The notes: a model not told the origin generated them from the letters alone. 64,000 bases of DNA from Citrobacter koseri ATCC BAA-895 (GCF_000018045.1 NC_009792.1:248001-312000); one strand, 5' to 3'. Shown: positions 17,544 through 27,205, counted from the first letter of the stretch. A program made the numbers and translations.

Positions 17544-18722
17544 ATGCAATTGCGTAAATTACTTCTGCCAGGACTGCTTTCTGTTACGTTATTGAGCGGT
17601 TGTTCACTGTTTAGTGGCGAAGAAGATGTTGTCAAAATGTCCCCGTTGCCGACGGTGGAAAACCAGTTTACGCCGTCTACCGCATGGAGTACGTCTGTAG
17701 GTAGCGGTATCGGCGAGTTCTATTCCAACCTGCACCCGGCGTATGCCGATAACGTGGTCTACGCGGCTGACCGTAAAGGCACCGTAAAGGCGGTAAACGC
17801 GGATGACGGGAAAGAAGTCTGGTCCGTGAACCTGGCGGAGAAAGACGGCTGGTTCTCCAGAGCGCCTGCGTTGCTGTCTGGCGGCGTAACGGTCTCCGGC
17901 GGCCATGTCTATGTTGGCAGCGAAAAAGCGCAGGTTTATGCGTTGAACGCGGCTGACGGTACGACGGCATGGCAGACGAAAGTCGCCGGTGAAGCGTTAT
18001 CTCGCCCGGTTGTCAGCGATGGCCTGGTGCTTATTCATACCAGCAACGGTCAGTTGCAGGCGCTGAATGAGGCGGACGGCGCGATCAAATGGACCGTGAA
18101 CCTCGACATGCCGTCGCTTTCGCTGCGCGGTGAGTCCGCTCCGGCTACCGCGTATGGCGCCGCCATTGTGGGTGGTGATAACGGTCGCGTCAGCGCCGTG
18201 CTGATGCAGCAGGGCCAGATGATTTGGCAACAGCGTATTTCCCAGGCGACCGGTTCGACTGAAATCGACCGTCTGAGCGATGTCGATACCACGCCGGTTA
18301 TCGTCAATGGCGTCGTTTACGCGCTGGCTTATAATGGTAACCTGACGGCGCTGGATCTGCGCAGTGGTCAGATTATGTGGAAACGTGAGCTGGGCTCGGT
18401 GAATGATTTCATCGTTGACGGCGATCGTATCTACCTGGTGGATCAGAACGACCGTATTCTGGCATTGACCACCGACGGCGGCGTGACGCTGTGGACGCAA
18501 AGCGATCTGCTGCACCGCCTGCTGACATCGCCTGCGCTGTATAATGGCAATCTGGTGGTAGGCGATAGCGAAGGCTATATGCACTGGATTAACGTTGAGG
18601 ACGGTCGTTTTGTGGCTCAGCAAAAAGTGGATAGCTCCGGCTTCCTGACCGAACCGGTCTCTGCCGATGGCAAACTGCTGATCCAGGCGAAAGACGGTAC
18701 GCTGTACTCTATTACGCGTTAA
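17544..18722 (+). CDS. bamB: Outer membrane assembly lipoprotein BamB
   Basis: This 392-residue lipoprotein of the BAM complex carries a signal peptide ending LLSGC (Cys20). An eight-bladed PQQ-type beta propeller follows, with repeated AxDGxxxW-like blades (DGKEVWSV, DGTTAWQ, DGAIKWTV). It binds BamA and helps fold outer membrane proteins. It has the same length as E. coli YfgL. It is the last gene before a strong terminator. Confidence 0.96.
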   Translation: MQLRKLLLPGLLSVTLLSGCSLFSGEEDVVKMSPLPTVENQFTPSTAWSTSVGSGIGEFYSNLHPAYADNVVYAADRKGTVKAVNADDGKEVWSVNLAEKDGWFSRAPALLSGGVTVSGGHVYVGSEKAQVYALNAADGTTAWQTKVAGEALSRPVVSDGLVLIHTSNGQLQALNEADGAIKWTVNLDMPSLSLRGESAPATAYGAAIVGGDNGRVSAVLMQQGQMIWQQRISQATGSTEIDRLSDVDTTPVIVNGVVYALAYNGNLTALDLRSGQIMWKRELGSVNDFIVDGDRIYLVDQNDRILALTTDGGVTLWTQSDLLHRLLTSPALYNGNLVVGDSEGYMHWINVEDGRFVAQQKVDSSGFLTEPVSADGKLLIQAKDGTLYSITR

Positions 18723-18745
18723 TCGTCACGGCCGCACGCTTTGAA

Positions 18746-18780
18746 AAACGGCTCCTGGTGCAGGGGCCGTTTTACTGTTT
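18746..18780 (+). terminator. Terminator between bamB and der
   Basis: A 12-bp stem (AAACGGCTCCTG 18746-18757 with CAGGGGCCGTTT 18761-18772, one G-T pair) has a 3-base loop and is followed by a T-rich tract. It is a strong Rho-independent terminator. Confidence 0.85.
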
Positions 18781-18840
18781 TTAACAACGGCGCAAAAATC
18801 GCGCGCGTTGTTTGATGATTTTTTAAATGAGGCTTTAAAC

Positions 18841-20313
18841 ATGGTACCTGTGGTCGCGCTTGTCGGGCGCCCTAACGTCGGAAAATCCACGTTATTTAAC
18901 CGTCTAACTCGCACCCGAGATGCGCTGGTTGCGGATTTCCCGGGTCTGACTCGTGACCGTAAGTACGGTCGTGCGGAGATTGAAGGCCGTGAGTTTATCT
19001 GTATTGATACCGGCGGTATTGATGGCACCGAAGACGGTGTGGAAACCCGCATGGCGGAACAGTCGCTGCTGGCGATTGAAGAGGCTGATGTTGTGCTGTT
19101 CATGGTGGATGCGCGTGCTGGCCTGATGCCAGCGGATGAAGCGATCGCCAAACATCTGCGCTCCCGCGAAAAACCCACGTTCCTTGTGGCAAACAAAACT
19201 GACGGGCTCGATCCCGATCAGGCGGTTGTCGACTTCTATGCGCTGGGTTTAGGTGAAATTCACCCGATTGCAGCTTCTCACGGTCGTGGCGTGCTCAGCC
19301 TGCTGGAGCATGTTCTGCTGCCGTGGATGGACGACGTCGCCCCGCAGGAAGAGGTGGATGAAGACGCTGAATACTGGGCGAAACTGGCAGCGGAAGAGAA
19401 CGGGGAAGAGGAGCCGGAAGATGACTTCAACCCTCAGGATCTGCCAATCAAACTGGCGATTGTCGGTCGTCCGAACGTAGGTAAGTCCACACTGACTAAC
19501 CGTATTCTGGGTGAAGACCGCGTAGTGGTCTATGACATGCCGGGAACGACGCGCGACAGTATCTATATTCCGATGGAACGCGACGAGCGTGAATACGTGC
19601 TGATTGATACCGCAGGCGTACGTAAGCGTGGGAAAGTCACCGATGCGGTAGAAAAATTCTCCGTCATTAAAACGTTGCAGGCGATTGAAGATGCCAACGT
19701 GGTGATGCTGGTTATTGATGCGCGCGAAGGGATTTCCGATCAGGATCTGTCGCTGCTGGGCTTTATCCTTAATAGTGGGCGCTCACTTGTCATCGTCGTG
19801 AACAAATGGGACGGCCTGACCCAGGAAGTGAAAGAGCAGGTGAAAGAGACGCTGGACTTCCGTCTGGGCTTTATCGACTTTGCGCGCGTACACTTTATCT
19901 CTGCGCTGCATGGTAGTGGCGTGGGCAACCTGTTTGAGTCCGTACGTGAAGCGTATGACAGTTCAACCCGTCGCGTCAGCACCGCCATGCTGACCCGCAT
20001 CATGGCTATGGCGGTTGAAGATCACCAGCCGCCGCTGGTTCGCGGTCGCCGCGTGAAGCTGAAATATGCCCACGCCGGGGGATATAACCCGCCAATCGTG
20101 GTGATTCACGGCAACCAGGTGAAAGACCTGCCGGACTCTTACAAGCGCTATCTGATGAACTACTTCCGCAAATCGCTGGACGTGATGGGAACGCCTATCC
20201 GTATTCAGTTTAAAGAAGGGGAAAACCCGTATGCGAATAAGCGCAATACGCTGACCCCGACTCAGATGCGTAAGCGTAAACGTCTGATTAAGCACATTAA
20301 GAAAAGCAAATAA
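18841..20313 (+). CDS. der: Ribosome-assembly GTPase Der (EngA)
   Basis: This 490-residue essential GTPase acts in 50S assembly. It has two tandem G domains, each with a GRPNVGKST P-loop (about 8-16 and 210-218) and an NKxD-type motif (NKTD, NKWD). An acidic linker (about 165-200) separates them, and a KH-like domain covers about 385-490. The start at the ATG at 18841 (MVPVVALVG) matches E. coli; an upstream in-frame ATG at 18808 adds 11 non-conserved residues. A terminator follows. Confidence 0.96.
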   Translation: MVPVVALVGRPNVGKSTLFNRLTRTRDALVADFPGLTRDRKYGRAEIEGREFICIDTGGIDGTEDGVETRMAEQSLLAIEEADVVLFMVDARAGLMPADEAIAKHLRSREKPTFLVANKTDGLDPDQAVVDFYALGLGEIHPIAASHGRGVLSLLEHVLLPWMDDVAPQEEVDEDAEYWAKLAAEENGEEEPEDDFNPQDLPIKLAIVGRPNVGKSTLTNRILGEDRVVVYDMPGTTRDSIYIPMERDEREYVLIDTAGVRKRGKVTDAVEKFSVIKTLQAIEDANVVMLVIDAREGISDQDLSLLGFILNSGRSLVIVVNKWDGLTQEVKEQVKETLDFRLGFIDFARVHFISALHGSGVGNLFESVREAYDSSTRRVSTAMLTRIMAMAVEDHQPPLVRGRRVKLKYAHAGGYNPPIVVIHGNQVKDLPDSYKRYLMNYFRKSLDVMGTPIRIQFKEGENPYANKRNTLTPTQMRKRKRLIKHIKKSK

Positions 20314-20330
20314 TCGTCGCTGACGTTGAT

Positions 20331-20360
20331 AAAACCCGCGCCTGTCGCGGGTTTTTTTGT
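20331..20360 (+). terminator. Terminator after der
   Basis: The stem AAAACCCGCG (20331-20340) pairs with CGCGGGTTTT (20346-20355) and is followed by a T run. It is a canonical intrinsic terminator. Confidence 0.9.
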
Positions 20361-20613
20361 TTTGCTCCAGCCGATGGTTTCCCTGTGTGATGTCAATGAC
20401 TATTCGTTTTCTTCCAACTTTAAATCTAAGAAAGTAGACAATTGTCGAATTTTCATCTTAAAGTCCAGGGGTTGGTACTAGACAAAACTGGCTCCAGGTT
20501 ATCAAATGGTTAAATAACCCTTCGCCGCGTGTAAAAAAATCGGCCAGATACGTAACTGGTCGGCGTGCATTGCGGTGTTTATAAGCACAACGACATACCT
20601 TTTCGGGAGAATT
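20361..20613. promoter_or_regulatory. Upstream region of the peptide transporter
   Basis: This 250-base non-coding stretch contains a perfect 10-bp palindrome GACAATTGTC (20437-20446), an inverted repeat GGTTAT...ATAACC (20497-20519), and a GGCCAG/CTGGTC hairpin near 20542-20565. No clear -35/-10 pair was identified. The palindromes may be operators, but no known regulator consensus was recognised. Confidence 0.35.
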
Positions 20614-22167
20614 ATGCAATCCTCTGTTAATCAAAAAGAAAGCCGAACGTTCTTCGGCCATCCTTATCCGCTCGGTTCGCTGTTCTTCACCGAGATGTGG
20701 GAACGTTTCTCGTTTTACGGCATCCGTCCGTTACTGATCCTGTTTATGGCTGCGACCGTCTATGACGGGGGCATGGGACTGGCGCGTGAAAACGCCTCCG
20801 CGATTGTCGGTATCTTTGCCGGTACGATGTATCTCGCGGCGTTGCCGGGCGGCTGGCTGGCGGATAACTGGCTCGGCCAGCAGAAAGCAGTCTGGTACGG
20901 CTCGATTCTGATTGCGCTCGGCCACCTGTCGATTGCGCTCTCTGCCGTGATGGGCGACAACCTGTTCTTTATCGGCCTGATGTTTATCGTGCTCGGTTCT
21001 GGCCTGTTCAAGACCTGTATCTCGGTCATGGTGGGGACGCTGTATAAAAAAGGCGATGCGCGTCGTGACGGCGGTTTCTCGCTGTTCTATATGGGCATCA
21101 ATATGGGGTCGTTCATTGCACCGCTGATCTCCGGCTGGCTGATTAAAAGCCACGGCTGGCACTGGGGCTTTGGTATCGGCGGCATCGGGATGCTGGTGGC
21201 GTTGATCATCTTCCGCGTGTTTGCCGTTCCGGCAATGAAACGCTACGACAGCGAAGTGGGGCTGGACTCCACCTGGAACAGCCCGGTAGTGAAGAGAAAC
21301 GGCGTGGGTGCATGGCTGCTGGCGCTGGCAGTAGGCGTGGTGGTTATCGTTGCGCTGATCGCTCAGGGCGTGATTGTGATTAACCCGGTCGCGGTAGCCA
21401 GCATGCTGGTGTACGTGATTGCGGCGTCTGTTGCGCTCTACTTTATCTACCTGTTTGTTTTTGCGGGCCTGAACCGTAAAGAACGCGCACGACTGCTGGT
21501 CTGCTTTATCCTGCTGGTTTCAGCCGCATTCTTCTGGTCTGCGTTTGAGCAAAAGCCGACCTCATTCAACCTGTTCGCCAACGACTACACTAACCGCATG
21601 ATCGGCGATTTTGAGATTCCAGCCGTATGGTTCCAGTCGATCAACGCCCTGTTTATCATCCTGCTGGCGCCGGTGTTCAGCTGGGCATGGCCAAAGCTGG
21701 CGAGCATGAACATTCGCCCGAGCAGCATCACCAAGTTTGTTATCGGTATTCTGTGTGCGGCGGCGGGCTTTGGCCTGATGATGCTGGCGGCGCAGAACGT
21801 GCTGAATAACGGCGGGGCGGGCGTATCGCCGTTCTGGCTGGTAGGCAGCATTCTGATGCTGACGCTGGGCGAGCTGTGCCTGAGCCCGATTGGTCTGGCG
21901 ACCATGACGCTGCTGGCGCCGGAAAGAATGCGCGGTCAGATGATGGGGCTGTGGTTCTGTGCGAGCGCGCTGGGTAACCTGGCTGCGGGCCTGATTGGCG
22001 GCCATGTGAAGGCCGATCAGCTCGATATGCTGCCGGACCTCTTTGCGCGTTGCTCCGTCGCCCTGCTGATTTGCGCTGCGGTGCTGATCGTGCTTATTGT
22101 TCCGGTTCGTCGTATGCTGGAAAATACACAGACTAAAAATGAGCAGAAGCCGGTCACTAACGCCTGA
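20614..22167 (+). CDS. POT/PTR2 family peptide transporter
   Basis: This 517-residue polytopic membrane protein is of the proton-dependent oligopeptide transporter family. The family motif ExxERFxYYG appears as E27-M-W-E30-R31-F-S-F-Y-G, and the GGWLADNWLGQQ signature follows. It is hydrophobic throughout, with about 12-14 membrane helices, and probably imports di- or tripeptides with protons. The start at 20614 has GGGAGA upstream; an ATG at 20575 would add 13 residues. It is not at this position in E. coli as I recall, and I cannot assign it to DtpA, B, C or D. Confidence 0.9.
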   Translation: MQSSVNQKESRTFFGHPYPLGSLFFTEMWERFSFYGIRPLLILFMAATVYDGGMGLARENASAIVGIFAGTMYLAALPGGWLADNWLGQQKAVWYGSILIALGHLSIALSAVMGDNLFFIGLMFIVLGSGLFKTCISVMVGTLYKKGDARRDGGFSLFYMGINMGSFIAPLISGWLIKSHGWHWGFGIGGIGMLVALIIFRVFAVPAMKRYDSEVGLDSTWNSPVVKRNGVGAWLLALAVGVVVIVALIAQGVIVINPVAVASMLVYVIAASVALYFIYLFVFAGLNRKERARLLVCFILLVSAAFFWSAFEQKPTSFNLFANDYTNRMIGDFEIPAVWFQSINALFIILLAPVFSWAWPKLASMNIRPSSITKFVIGILCAAAGFGLMMLAAQNVLNNGGAGVSPFWLVGSILMLTLGELCLSPIGLATMTLLAPERMRGQMMGLWFCASALGNLAAGLIGGHVKADQLDMLPDLFARCSVALLICAAVLIVLIVPVRRMLENTQTKNEQKPVTNA

Positions 22168-22297
22168 TGCAACATCCGATCTGGCCGGGGCGTGAGTGAC
22201 GCCCCGGCAGTTCAACGAACGAGACGGGAACAGGCGTTCAGGGATTTATTGGTCATGGGCTTTGATGCTCAGCCCGCAAGATATCAAAGGAGTTACC

Positions 22298-22513
22298 GTG
22301 TCGATTACCTGCCCGGATTGCCATACAGAGCTGGAACCGCAAAACGGTGCGGCGCATTGCGACAGCTGCAATAAAGATATTGAACTTGAAGCGCGCTGCC
22401 CGGAGTGCCATAAGCCGCTCCAGGTGTTAAAAGCCTGCGGCGCGGTGGATTATTTCTGCCAGAATGATCATGGGCTGATCTCTAAAAAGCGCGTGGAGTT
22501 TGTGCCGCTTTAA
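22298..22513 (+). CDS. yfgJ: Zinc-ribbon protein YfgJ
   Basis: This 71-residue protein has four CxxC-type knuckles (CPDC, CDSC, CPEC and a late C), which suggests two small zinc ribbons. The C-terminal half, LKACGAVDYFCQ, is nearly identical to E. coli YfgJ. I choose the GTG at 22298 because an AAAGGAG Shine-Dalgarno lies 5 bases upstream and the length then equals E. coli. Starts upstream at 22192 or 22196 add unrelated residues. Its stop overlaps the xseA stop by three to four bases in convergent orientation. Function is unknown. Confidence 0.88.
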   Translation: MSITCPDCHTELEPQNGAAHCDSCNKDIELEARCPECHKPLQVLKACGAVDYFCQNDHGLISKKRVEFVPL

Positions 22514-23883
22514 TCCGTCTTTTTCCTGCGCGTTTTCTTCGCGGTCGTCACGCCTTTCACTTCGCTTTCCACCCAGCCGTCTGACAGCCGGGTGGTGAGC
22601 ACATCACCGGCTTTCACCTGTCTGGTTTGCTTCAGCACCTTGCCGTCCGTCGCCGTGGTTACGCTATAACCGCGCGCCAGCGTGGAGAGCGGGCTGACGG
22701 CTTCAAGATGCGTTACCGCATTGCCAAAGCGTTCGCGTGTGGCGCTCAGACGTGCGCGCACGTTCTCGGCCAGACGATACTCCAGTTGCTGAATACGCGT
22801 TTGCGCGCGATAAATTCGCGGCTGCGGGTTTTGCTGGTTTAAACGCTGAAGGACACGTTGCTGGCGCGAGGCCGCGCGCTTGAGTTGATTATCCAGCGCG
22901 AAGTTCATCCGCTGGCGCAATCTTTCAAGCATCGTCTGCTGGCGTGCCAGGCGCAGTTGCGGGTGTTGCTGCTGTAACCGATGGAAAAGCTGCGTAAAAC
23001 GGCGGTTGCGGTTTGCCAGATAGTAATCCATCGCCATCCCGAGGCGTTGTTGCGCGGACTGAATCTGGCGCAGCAACTCCTGCTGATTACGGCTGACTAT
23101 CTCGGCGGCTGCGGAAGGCGTCGGCGCGCGCAGGTCGGCAACAAAATCGGCGATGGTAACGTCGGTTTCATGGCCGACGGCGCTAACGACCGGAATGCGG
23201 CTGGCGAAAATCGCCCGCGCCACGCGTTCATCGTTAAAGCTCCACAGATCTTCCAGTGAACCGCCGCCGCGCCCGACGATCAGCACGTCGCATTCATTTC
23301 GGGCGTTAGCCCGTTCAATGGCGCGAACAATCTGGCCCGGCGCGTCATCACCCTGAACAGCGGTCGGGTAGATGATAACCGGCAGGGAGGGATCGCGGCG
23401 TTTCAGGACATGAAGAATGTCATGTAAAGCGGCACCGGTTTTTGAGGTGATCACCCCGACGCAGTGAGCGGGCGAGGGGAGCGGTTGTTTATACTGCTGA
23501 TCGAACAGCCCTTCAGCCTGCAATTTTGCTTTCAGTAATTCATACTTCTGCTGGAGCAGACCTTCACCCGCAGGCTGCATGCTTTCAATGATGATCTGAT
23601 AGTCGCCGCGCGGCTCATACAGGGTGATATTGGCGCGAACCAGCACCTGTTGCCCGTGCTGCGGGCGAAAAGTGACGCGGCGGTTGCTGTTACGGAACAT
23701 CGCGCAGCGTACCTGGGCGGTGTCATCCTTTAGCGTAAAGTACCAGTGGCCGGAAGCGGGCTGCGTGAAATTAGAGATTTCACCGCTGATCCATACTTGC
23801 CCCATTTCCTGCTCAAGCAGCAGACGAACCGTCTGATTAAGGCGGCTTACGGTAAAGATTGTGGAGGTCTGAGAGGATAACAT
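22510..23883 (-). CDS. xseA: Exodeoxyribonuclease VII large subunit
   Basis: This 457-residue subunit, with XseB, degrades single-stranded DNA from both ends into short oligonucleotides. It has an N-terminal OB-fold (about 1-100), a catalytic core with VGRGGGSLEDLW and GHETDVTIAD, a long coiled coil (about 260-390) and a basic tail (KKTRRKK). Length is within one residue of E. coli. It diverges from guaB and overlaps yfgJ at its 3' end. Confidence 0.96.
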   Translation of the reverse strand: MLSSQTSTIFTVSRLNQTVRLLLEQEMGQVWISGEISNFTQPASGHWYFTLKDDTAQVRCAMFRNSNRRVTFRPQHGQQVLVRANITLYEPRGDYQIIIESMQPAGEGLLQQKYELLKAKLQAEGLFDQQYKQPLPSPAHCVGVITSKTGAALHDILHVLKRRDPSLPVIIYPTAVQGDDAPGQIVRAIERANARNECDVLIVGRGGGSLEDLWSFNDERVARAIFASRIPVVSAVGHETDVTIADFVADLRAPTPSAAAEIVSRNQQELLRQIQSAQQRLGMAMDYYLANRNRRFTQLFHRLQQQHPQLRLARQQTMLERLRQRMNFALDNQLKRAASRQQRVLQRLNQQNPQPRIYRAQTRIQQLEYRLAENVRARLSATRERFGNAVTHLEAVSPLSTLARGYSVTTATDGKVLKQTRQVKAGDVLTTRLSDGWVESEVKGVTTAKKTRRKKTD

Positions 23884-23975
23884 GTGAGCGGGATCAAATT
23901 CTAAATCAGCAAGTTATTCAGTCGATAGTAACCCGCCCACAGGGGATCGCAAGCATTATTTGCAAAAAAGTGTGG

Positions 23976-24001
23976 ATGCAATCGGTTTCGCTCTGTATAA
24001 T
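23976..24001 (+). promoter_or_regulatory. guaBA promoter with PurR box
   Basis: A perfect TATAAT (23996-24001) lies just downstream of ATGCAATCGGTTTCGC (23976-23991), which resembles the 16-bp PurR operator. The operator falls between the likely -35 (TGGATG, 23973-23978) and the -10, so bound PurR would block RNA polymerase. This fits the known PurR control of guaBA. Confidence 0.75.
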
Positions 24002-24044
24002 GCCACGGCAATATTTATCCACCCCCAGGTTAGAGATATTGCCC

Positions 24045-25511
24045 ATGCTACGTATTGCTAAAGAAGCTCTGACGTTTGACGACGTCCTCCTCGTTCCCGC
24101 TCACTCCACCGTTCTGCCGAATACTGCCGACCTCAGCACGCAGTTGACGAAAACCATTCGTCTGAACATCCCTATGCTCTCCGCAGCAATGGATACCGTG
24201 ACGGAAGCGCGCCTTGCAATTGCCCTGGCACAGGAAGGCGGCATCGGTTTTATCCACAAAAACATGTCTATCGAGCGTCAGGCGGAAGAAGTTCGCCGCG
24301 TGAAGAAACATGAATCCGGCGTGGTCACCGACCCGCAAACCGTTCTGCCAACCACCACGCTGCGTGAAGTGAAAGAACTGACCGAACGTAACGGTTTTGC
24401 TGGCTATCCGGTTGTCACCGAAGATAACGAGCTGGTCGGTATCATTACCGGTCGTGACGTGCGTTTTGTCACCGACCTGAGCCAGCCTGTCAGCGTGTAT
24501 ATGACGCCGAAAGAGCGCCTGGTCACGGTGCGCGAAGGTGAAGCGCGTGAAGTGGTTTTTGCCAAAATGCACGAAAAACGCGTTGAGAAAGCGCTGGTTG
24601 TGGATGACAGCTTCCATCTGATCGGCATGATCACCGTAAAAGATTTCCAGAAAGCGGAACGTAAACCGAACGCCTGTAAAGATGAGCAGGGTCGTCTGCG
24701 CGTTGGCGCGGCAGTTGGCGCGGGTGCGGGCAACGAAGAGCGCGTTGACGCGCTGGTTGCCGCAGGCGTTGACGTACTGCTGATCGACTCCTCTCACGGC
24801 CACTCCGAAGGCGTTCTGCAACGCATTCGTGAAACCCGTGCCAAATACCCGGATCTGCAAATCATCGGCGGTAACGTAGCAACCGGCGCAGGCGCGCGCG
24901 CGCTGGCAGACGCTGGCGTCAGCGCGGTGAAAGTGGGTATCGGTCCTGGCTCTATCTGTACGACCCGTATCGTCACAGGCGTAGGCGTTCCACAAATTAC
25001 TGCTGTCTCTGATGCAGTAGAAGCACTCGAAGGCCTGGGCATTCCGGTTATCGCCGATGGCGGTATTCGTTTCTCCGGCGATATCGCCAAAGCGATCGCC
25101 GCAGGCGCAAGCGCGGTAATGGTCGGTTCCATGCTGGCGGGTACTGAAGAATCCCCGGGTGAAATCGAACTGTACCAGGGCCGTTCTTACAAATCCTACC
25201 GTGGTATGGGTTCTCTGGGCGCGATGTCCAAAGGCTCCTCTGACCGTTACTTCCAGAGCGATAACGCGGCAGACAAACTGGTGCCGGAAGGTATCGAAGG
25301 CCGCGTAGCGTATAAAGGCCGCCTGAAAGAGATCATTCACCAGCAGATGGGCGGCCTGCGCTCCTGTATGGGTCTGACCGGCTGTGGTACTATCGACGCG
25401 CTGCGTACCAAAGCGGAGTTTGTACGCATCAGCGGTGCGGGTATTCAGGAAAGCCACGTTCATGACGTGACCATCACCAAAGAGTCCCCGAACTACCGTC
25501 TGGGCTCCTGA
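24045..25511 (+). CDS. guaB: IMP dehydrogenase
   Basis: This 488-residue enzyme oxidises IMP to XMP, the first committed step of GMP synthesis. It is a TIM barrel interrupted by two CBS domains (about 93-205), with the catalytic loop GSICTTR carrying Cys305 and the flap segment near residues 400-420. I start at the ATG at 24045 (MLRIAKEAL), as in E. coli; the open frame continues upstream but without homology. It is followed by guaA after a short hairpin. Confidence 0.97.
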   Translation: MLRIAKEALTFDDVLLVPAHSTVLPNTADLSTQLTKTIRLNIPMLSAAMDTVTEARLAIALAQEGGIGFIHKNMSIERQAEEVRRVKKHESGVVTDPQTVLPTTTLREVKELTERNGFAGYPVVTEDNELVGIITGRDVRFVTDLSQPVSVYMTPKERLVTVREGEAREVVFAKMHEKRVEKALVVDDSFHLIGMITVKDFQKAERKPNACKDEQGRLRVGAAVGAGAGNEERVDALVAAGVDVLLIDSSHGHSEGVLQRIRETRAKYPDLQIIGGNVATGAGARALADAGVSAVKVGIGPGSICTTRIVTGVGVPQITAVSDAVEALEGLGIPVIADGGIRFSGDIAKAIAAGASAVMVGSMLAGTEESPGEIELYQGRSYKSYRGMGSLGAMSKGSSDRYFQSDNAADKLVPEGIEGRVAYKGRLKEIIHQQMGGLRSCMGLTGCGTIDALRTKAEFVRISGAGIQESHVHDVTITKESPNYRLGS

Positions 25512-25518
25512 TTTTCTT

Positions 25519-25550
25519 CGCCCGACCTCGTGTCGGGCGATTTATTTAAT
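25519..25550 (+). terminator. Hairpin between guaB and guaA
   Basis: CGCCCGAC (25519-25526) pairs with GTCGGGCG (25532-25539) and is followed by ATTTATTTAAT. The interrupted T run suggests partial termination within the guaBA operon or mRNA stabilisation of guaB. Confidence 0.6.
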
Positions 25551-25579
25551 CTGTTTCACTTGCCTCGGAATTAGCGTCA

Positions 25580-27157
25580 ATGACGGAAAATATTCATAAA
25601 CATCGCATTCTCATCCTGGATTTTGGTTCTCAGTACACTCAGCTGGTTGCGCGTCGCGTGCGTGAACTCGGCGTTTACTGCGAACTGTGGGCGTGGGATG
25701 TTACGGAAGCACAAATTCGCGAATTCAACCCAAGCGGTATTATTCTTTCCGGCGGCCCGGAAAGCACCACTGAAGAAAACAGCCCACGCGCGCCGGAGTA
25801 TGTGTTTGAAGCTGGCGTGCCGGTATTCGGCGTGTGCTACGGCATGCAGACGATGGCGATGCAACTGGGCGGCCATGTTGAAGCATCCAATGAACGTGAA
25901 TTCGGTTACGCGCAGGTGGAAGTGAGAACCAACAGCGCGCTGATTCGCGGCATTGAAGACTCCCTGACCGCAGACGGCAAGCCGCTGCTGGACGTGTGGA
26001 TGAGCCACGGCGATAAAGTTACCGCTATCCCGTCTGATTTTGTCACCGTTGCCAGCACCGAAACCTGCCCGTTCGCCATTATGGCTAACGAGGAAAAACG
26101 TTTTTACGGCGTGCAGTTCCACCCGGAAGTCACACACACCCGTCAGGGTATGCGCATGCTGGAACGCTTTGTGCGTGATATCTGCCAGTGTGAAGCGCTG
26201 TGGACTCCGGCGAAGATTATCGACGATGCGGTAAATCGCATTCGTGAACAGGTTGGCGACGACAAAGTGATCCTCGGCCTGTCTGGCGGCGTTGACTCTT
26301 CCGTTACCGCGATGCTGCTGCACCGTGCCATCGGTAAAAACCTGACCTGCGTATTCGTTGATAACGGCCTGCTGCGTCTGAACGAAGCCGAGCAGGTAAT
26401 GGACATGTTCGGCGATCATTTTGGTCTCAACATTGTTCACGTTCCGGCGGAAGAACGTTTCCTGACCGCGCTGAAAGGCGAAAACGATCCAGAAGCGAAA
26501 CGTAAGATCATCGGTCGCGTATTCGTTGAAGTCTTTGACGAAGAAGCGTTCAGACTCGAAGACGTGAAATGGCTGGCGCAGGGCACTATCTATCCTGACG
26601 TTATCGAGTCCGCCGCTTCCGCCACCGGTAAAGCGCACGTCATCAAATCTCACCACAATGTGGGCGGCTTGCCGAAAGAGATGAAGATGGGTCTGGTTGA
26701 GCCGCTGAAAGAGCTGTTCAAAGACGAAGTGCGCAAGATTGGTCTGGAACTGGGCCTGCCGTACGACATGCTGTACCGTCATCCGTTCCCGGGGCCGGGT
26801 CTTGGCGTTCGCGTACTGGGCGAAGTGAAGAAAGAGTACTGCGACCTGCTGCGTCGTGCGGATGCTATCTTCATCGAAGAGTTGCACAAAGCGGATCTGT
26901 ACAACAAAGTGAGCCAGGCGTTCACCGTGTTCCTGCCGGTTCGTTCCGTTGGCGTAATGGGCGATGGCCGTAAATACGACTGGGTTGTCTCCCTGCGTGC
27001 GGTAGAAACCATCGACTTTATGACCGCGCACTGGGCGCACCTGCCGTATGATTTCCTCGGCCGCGTCTCTAACCGCATCATCAACGAAGTCAACGGCATC
27101 TCCCGCGTGGTGTATGACATCAGCGGTAAGCCGCCAGCAACCATTGAGTGGGAATGA
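25580..27157 (+). CDS. guaA: GMP synthase (glutamine-hydrolysing)
   Basis: This 525-residue enzyme converts XMP to GMP using ATP and glutamine. The N-terminal class I amidotransferase domain has the nucleophile Cys86 in GVCYGMQ and the FHPEV His/Glu pair. The ATP pyrophosphatase domain has the SGGVDSS P-loop, and the C-terminal dimerisation domain ends in PPATIEWE. Length equals E. coli. A clear terminator follows. Confidence 0.97.
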   Translation: MTENIHKHRILILDFGSQYTQLVARRVRELGVYCELWAWDVTEAQIREFNPSGIILSGGPESTTEENSPRAPEYVFEAGVPVFGVCYGMQTMAMQLGGHVEASNEREFGYAQVEVRTNSALIRGIEDSLTADGKPLLDVWMSHGDKVTAIPSDFVTVASTETCPFAIMANEEKRFYGVQFHPEVTHTRQGMRMLERFVRDICQCEALWTPAKIIDDAVNRIREQVGDDKVILGLSGGVDSSVTAMLLHRAIGKNLTCVFVDNGLLRLNEAEQVMDMFGDHFGLNIVHVPAEERFLTALKGENDPEAKRKIIGRVFVEVFDEEAFRLEDVKWLAQGTIYPDVIESAASATGKAHVIKSHHNVGGLPKEMKMGLVEPLKELFKDEVRKIGLELGLPYDMLYRHPFPGPGLGVRVLGEVKKEYCDLLRRADAIFIEELHKADLYNKVSQAFTVFLPVRSVGVMGDGRKYDWVVSLRAVETIDFMTAHWAHLPYDFLGRVSNRIINEVNGISRVVYDISGKPPATIEWE

Positions 27158-27205
27158 TGTATAGCTAGTTCATAGCTCATCATATCTATTCAGATTCATC
27201 ATTAG

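Noticed and set aside
20437..20446. GACAATTGTC as a known operator
   Set aside because: It is a perfect but short palindrome and matches no regulator consensus I can name.
22510..24044. CS54 pathogenicity island (sinH, ratB, shdA) expected near xseA in Salmonella enterica
   Set aside because: The xseA region goes directly from yfgJ to guaB with no such genes, arguing against S. enterica subspecies I.
24048..25463. Long minus-strand open frame of 471 codons opposite guaB
   Set aside because: It is a shadow of the strongly coding guaB frame, has no ribosome site, and its translation is low-complexity and unlike any family.
25577..27040. Minus-strand open frame of 487 codons opposite guaA
   Set aside because: Antisense shadow of guaA with atypical amino acid use; the plus-strand protein has all catalytic motifs.
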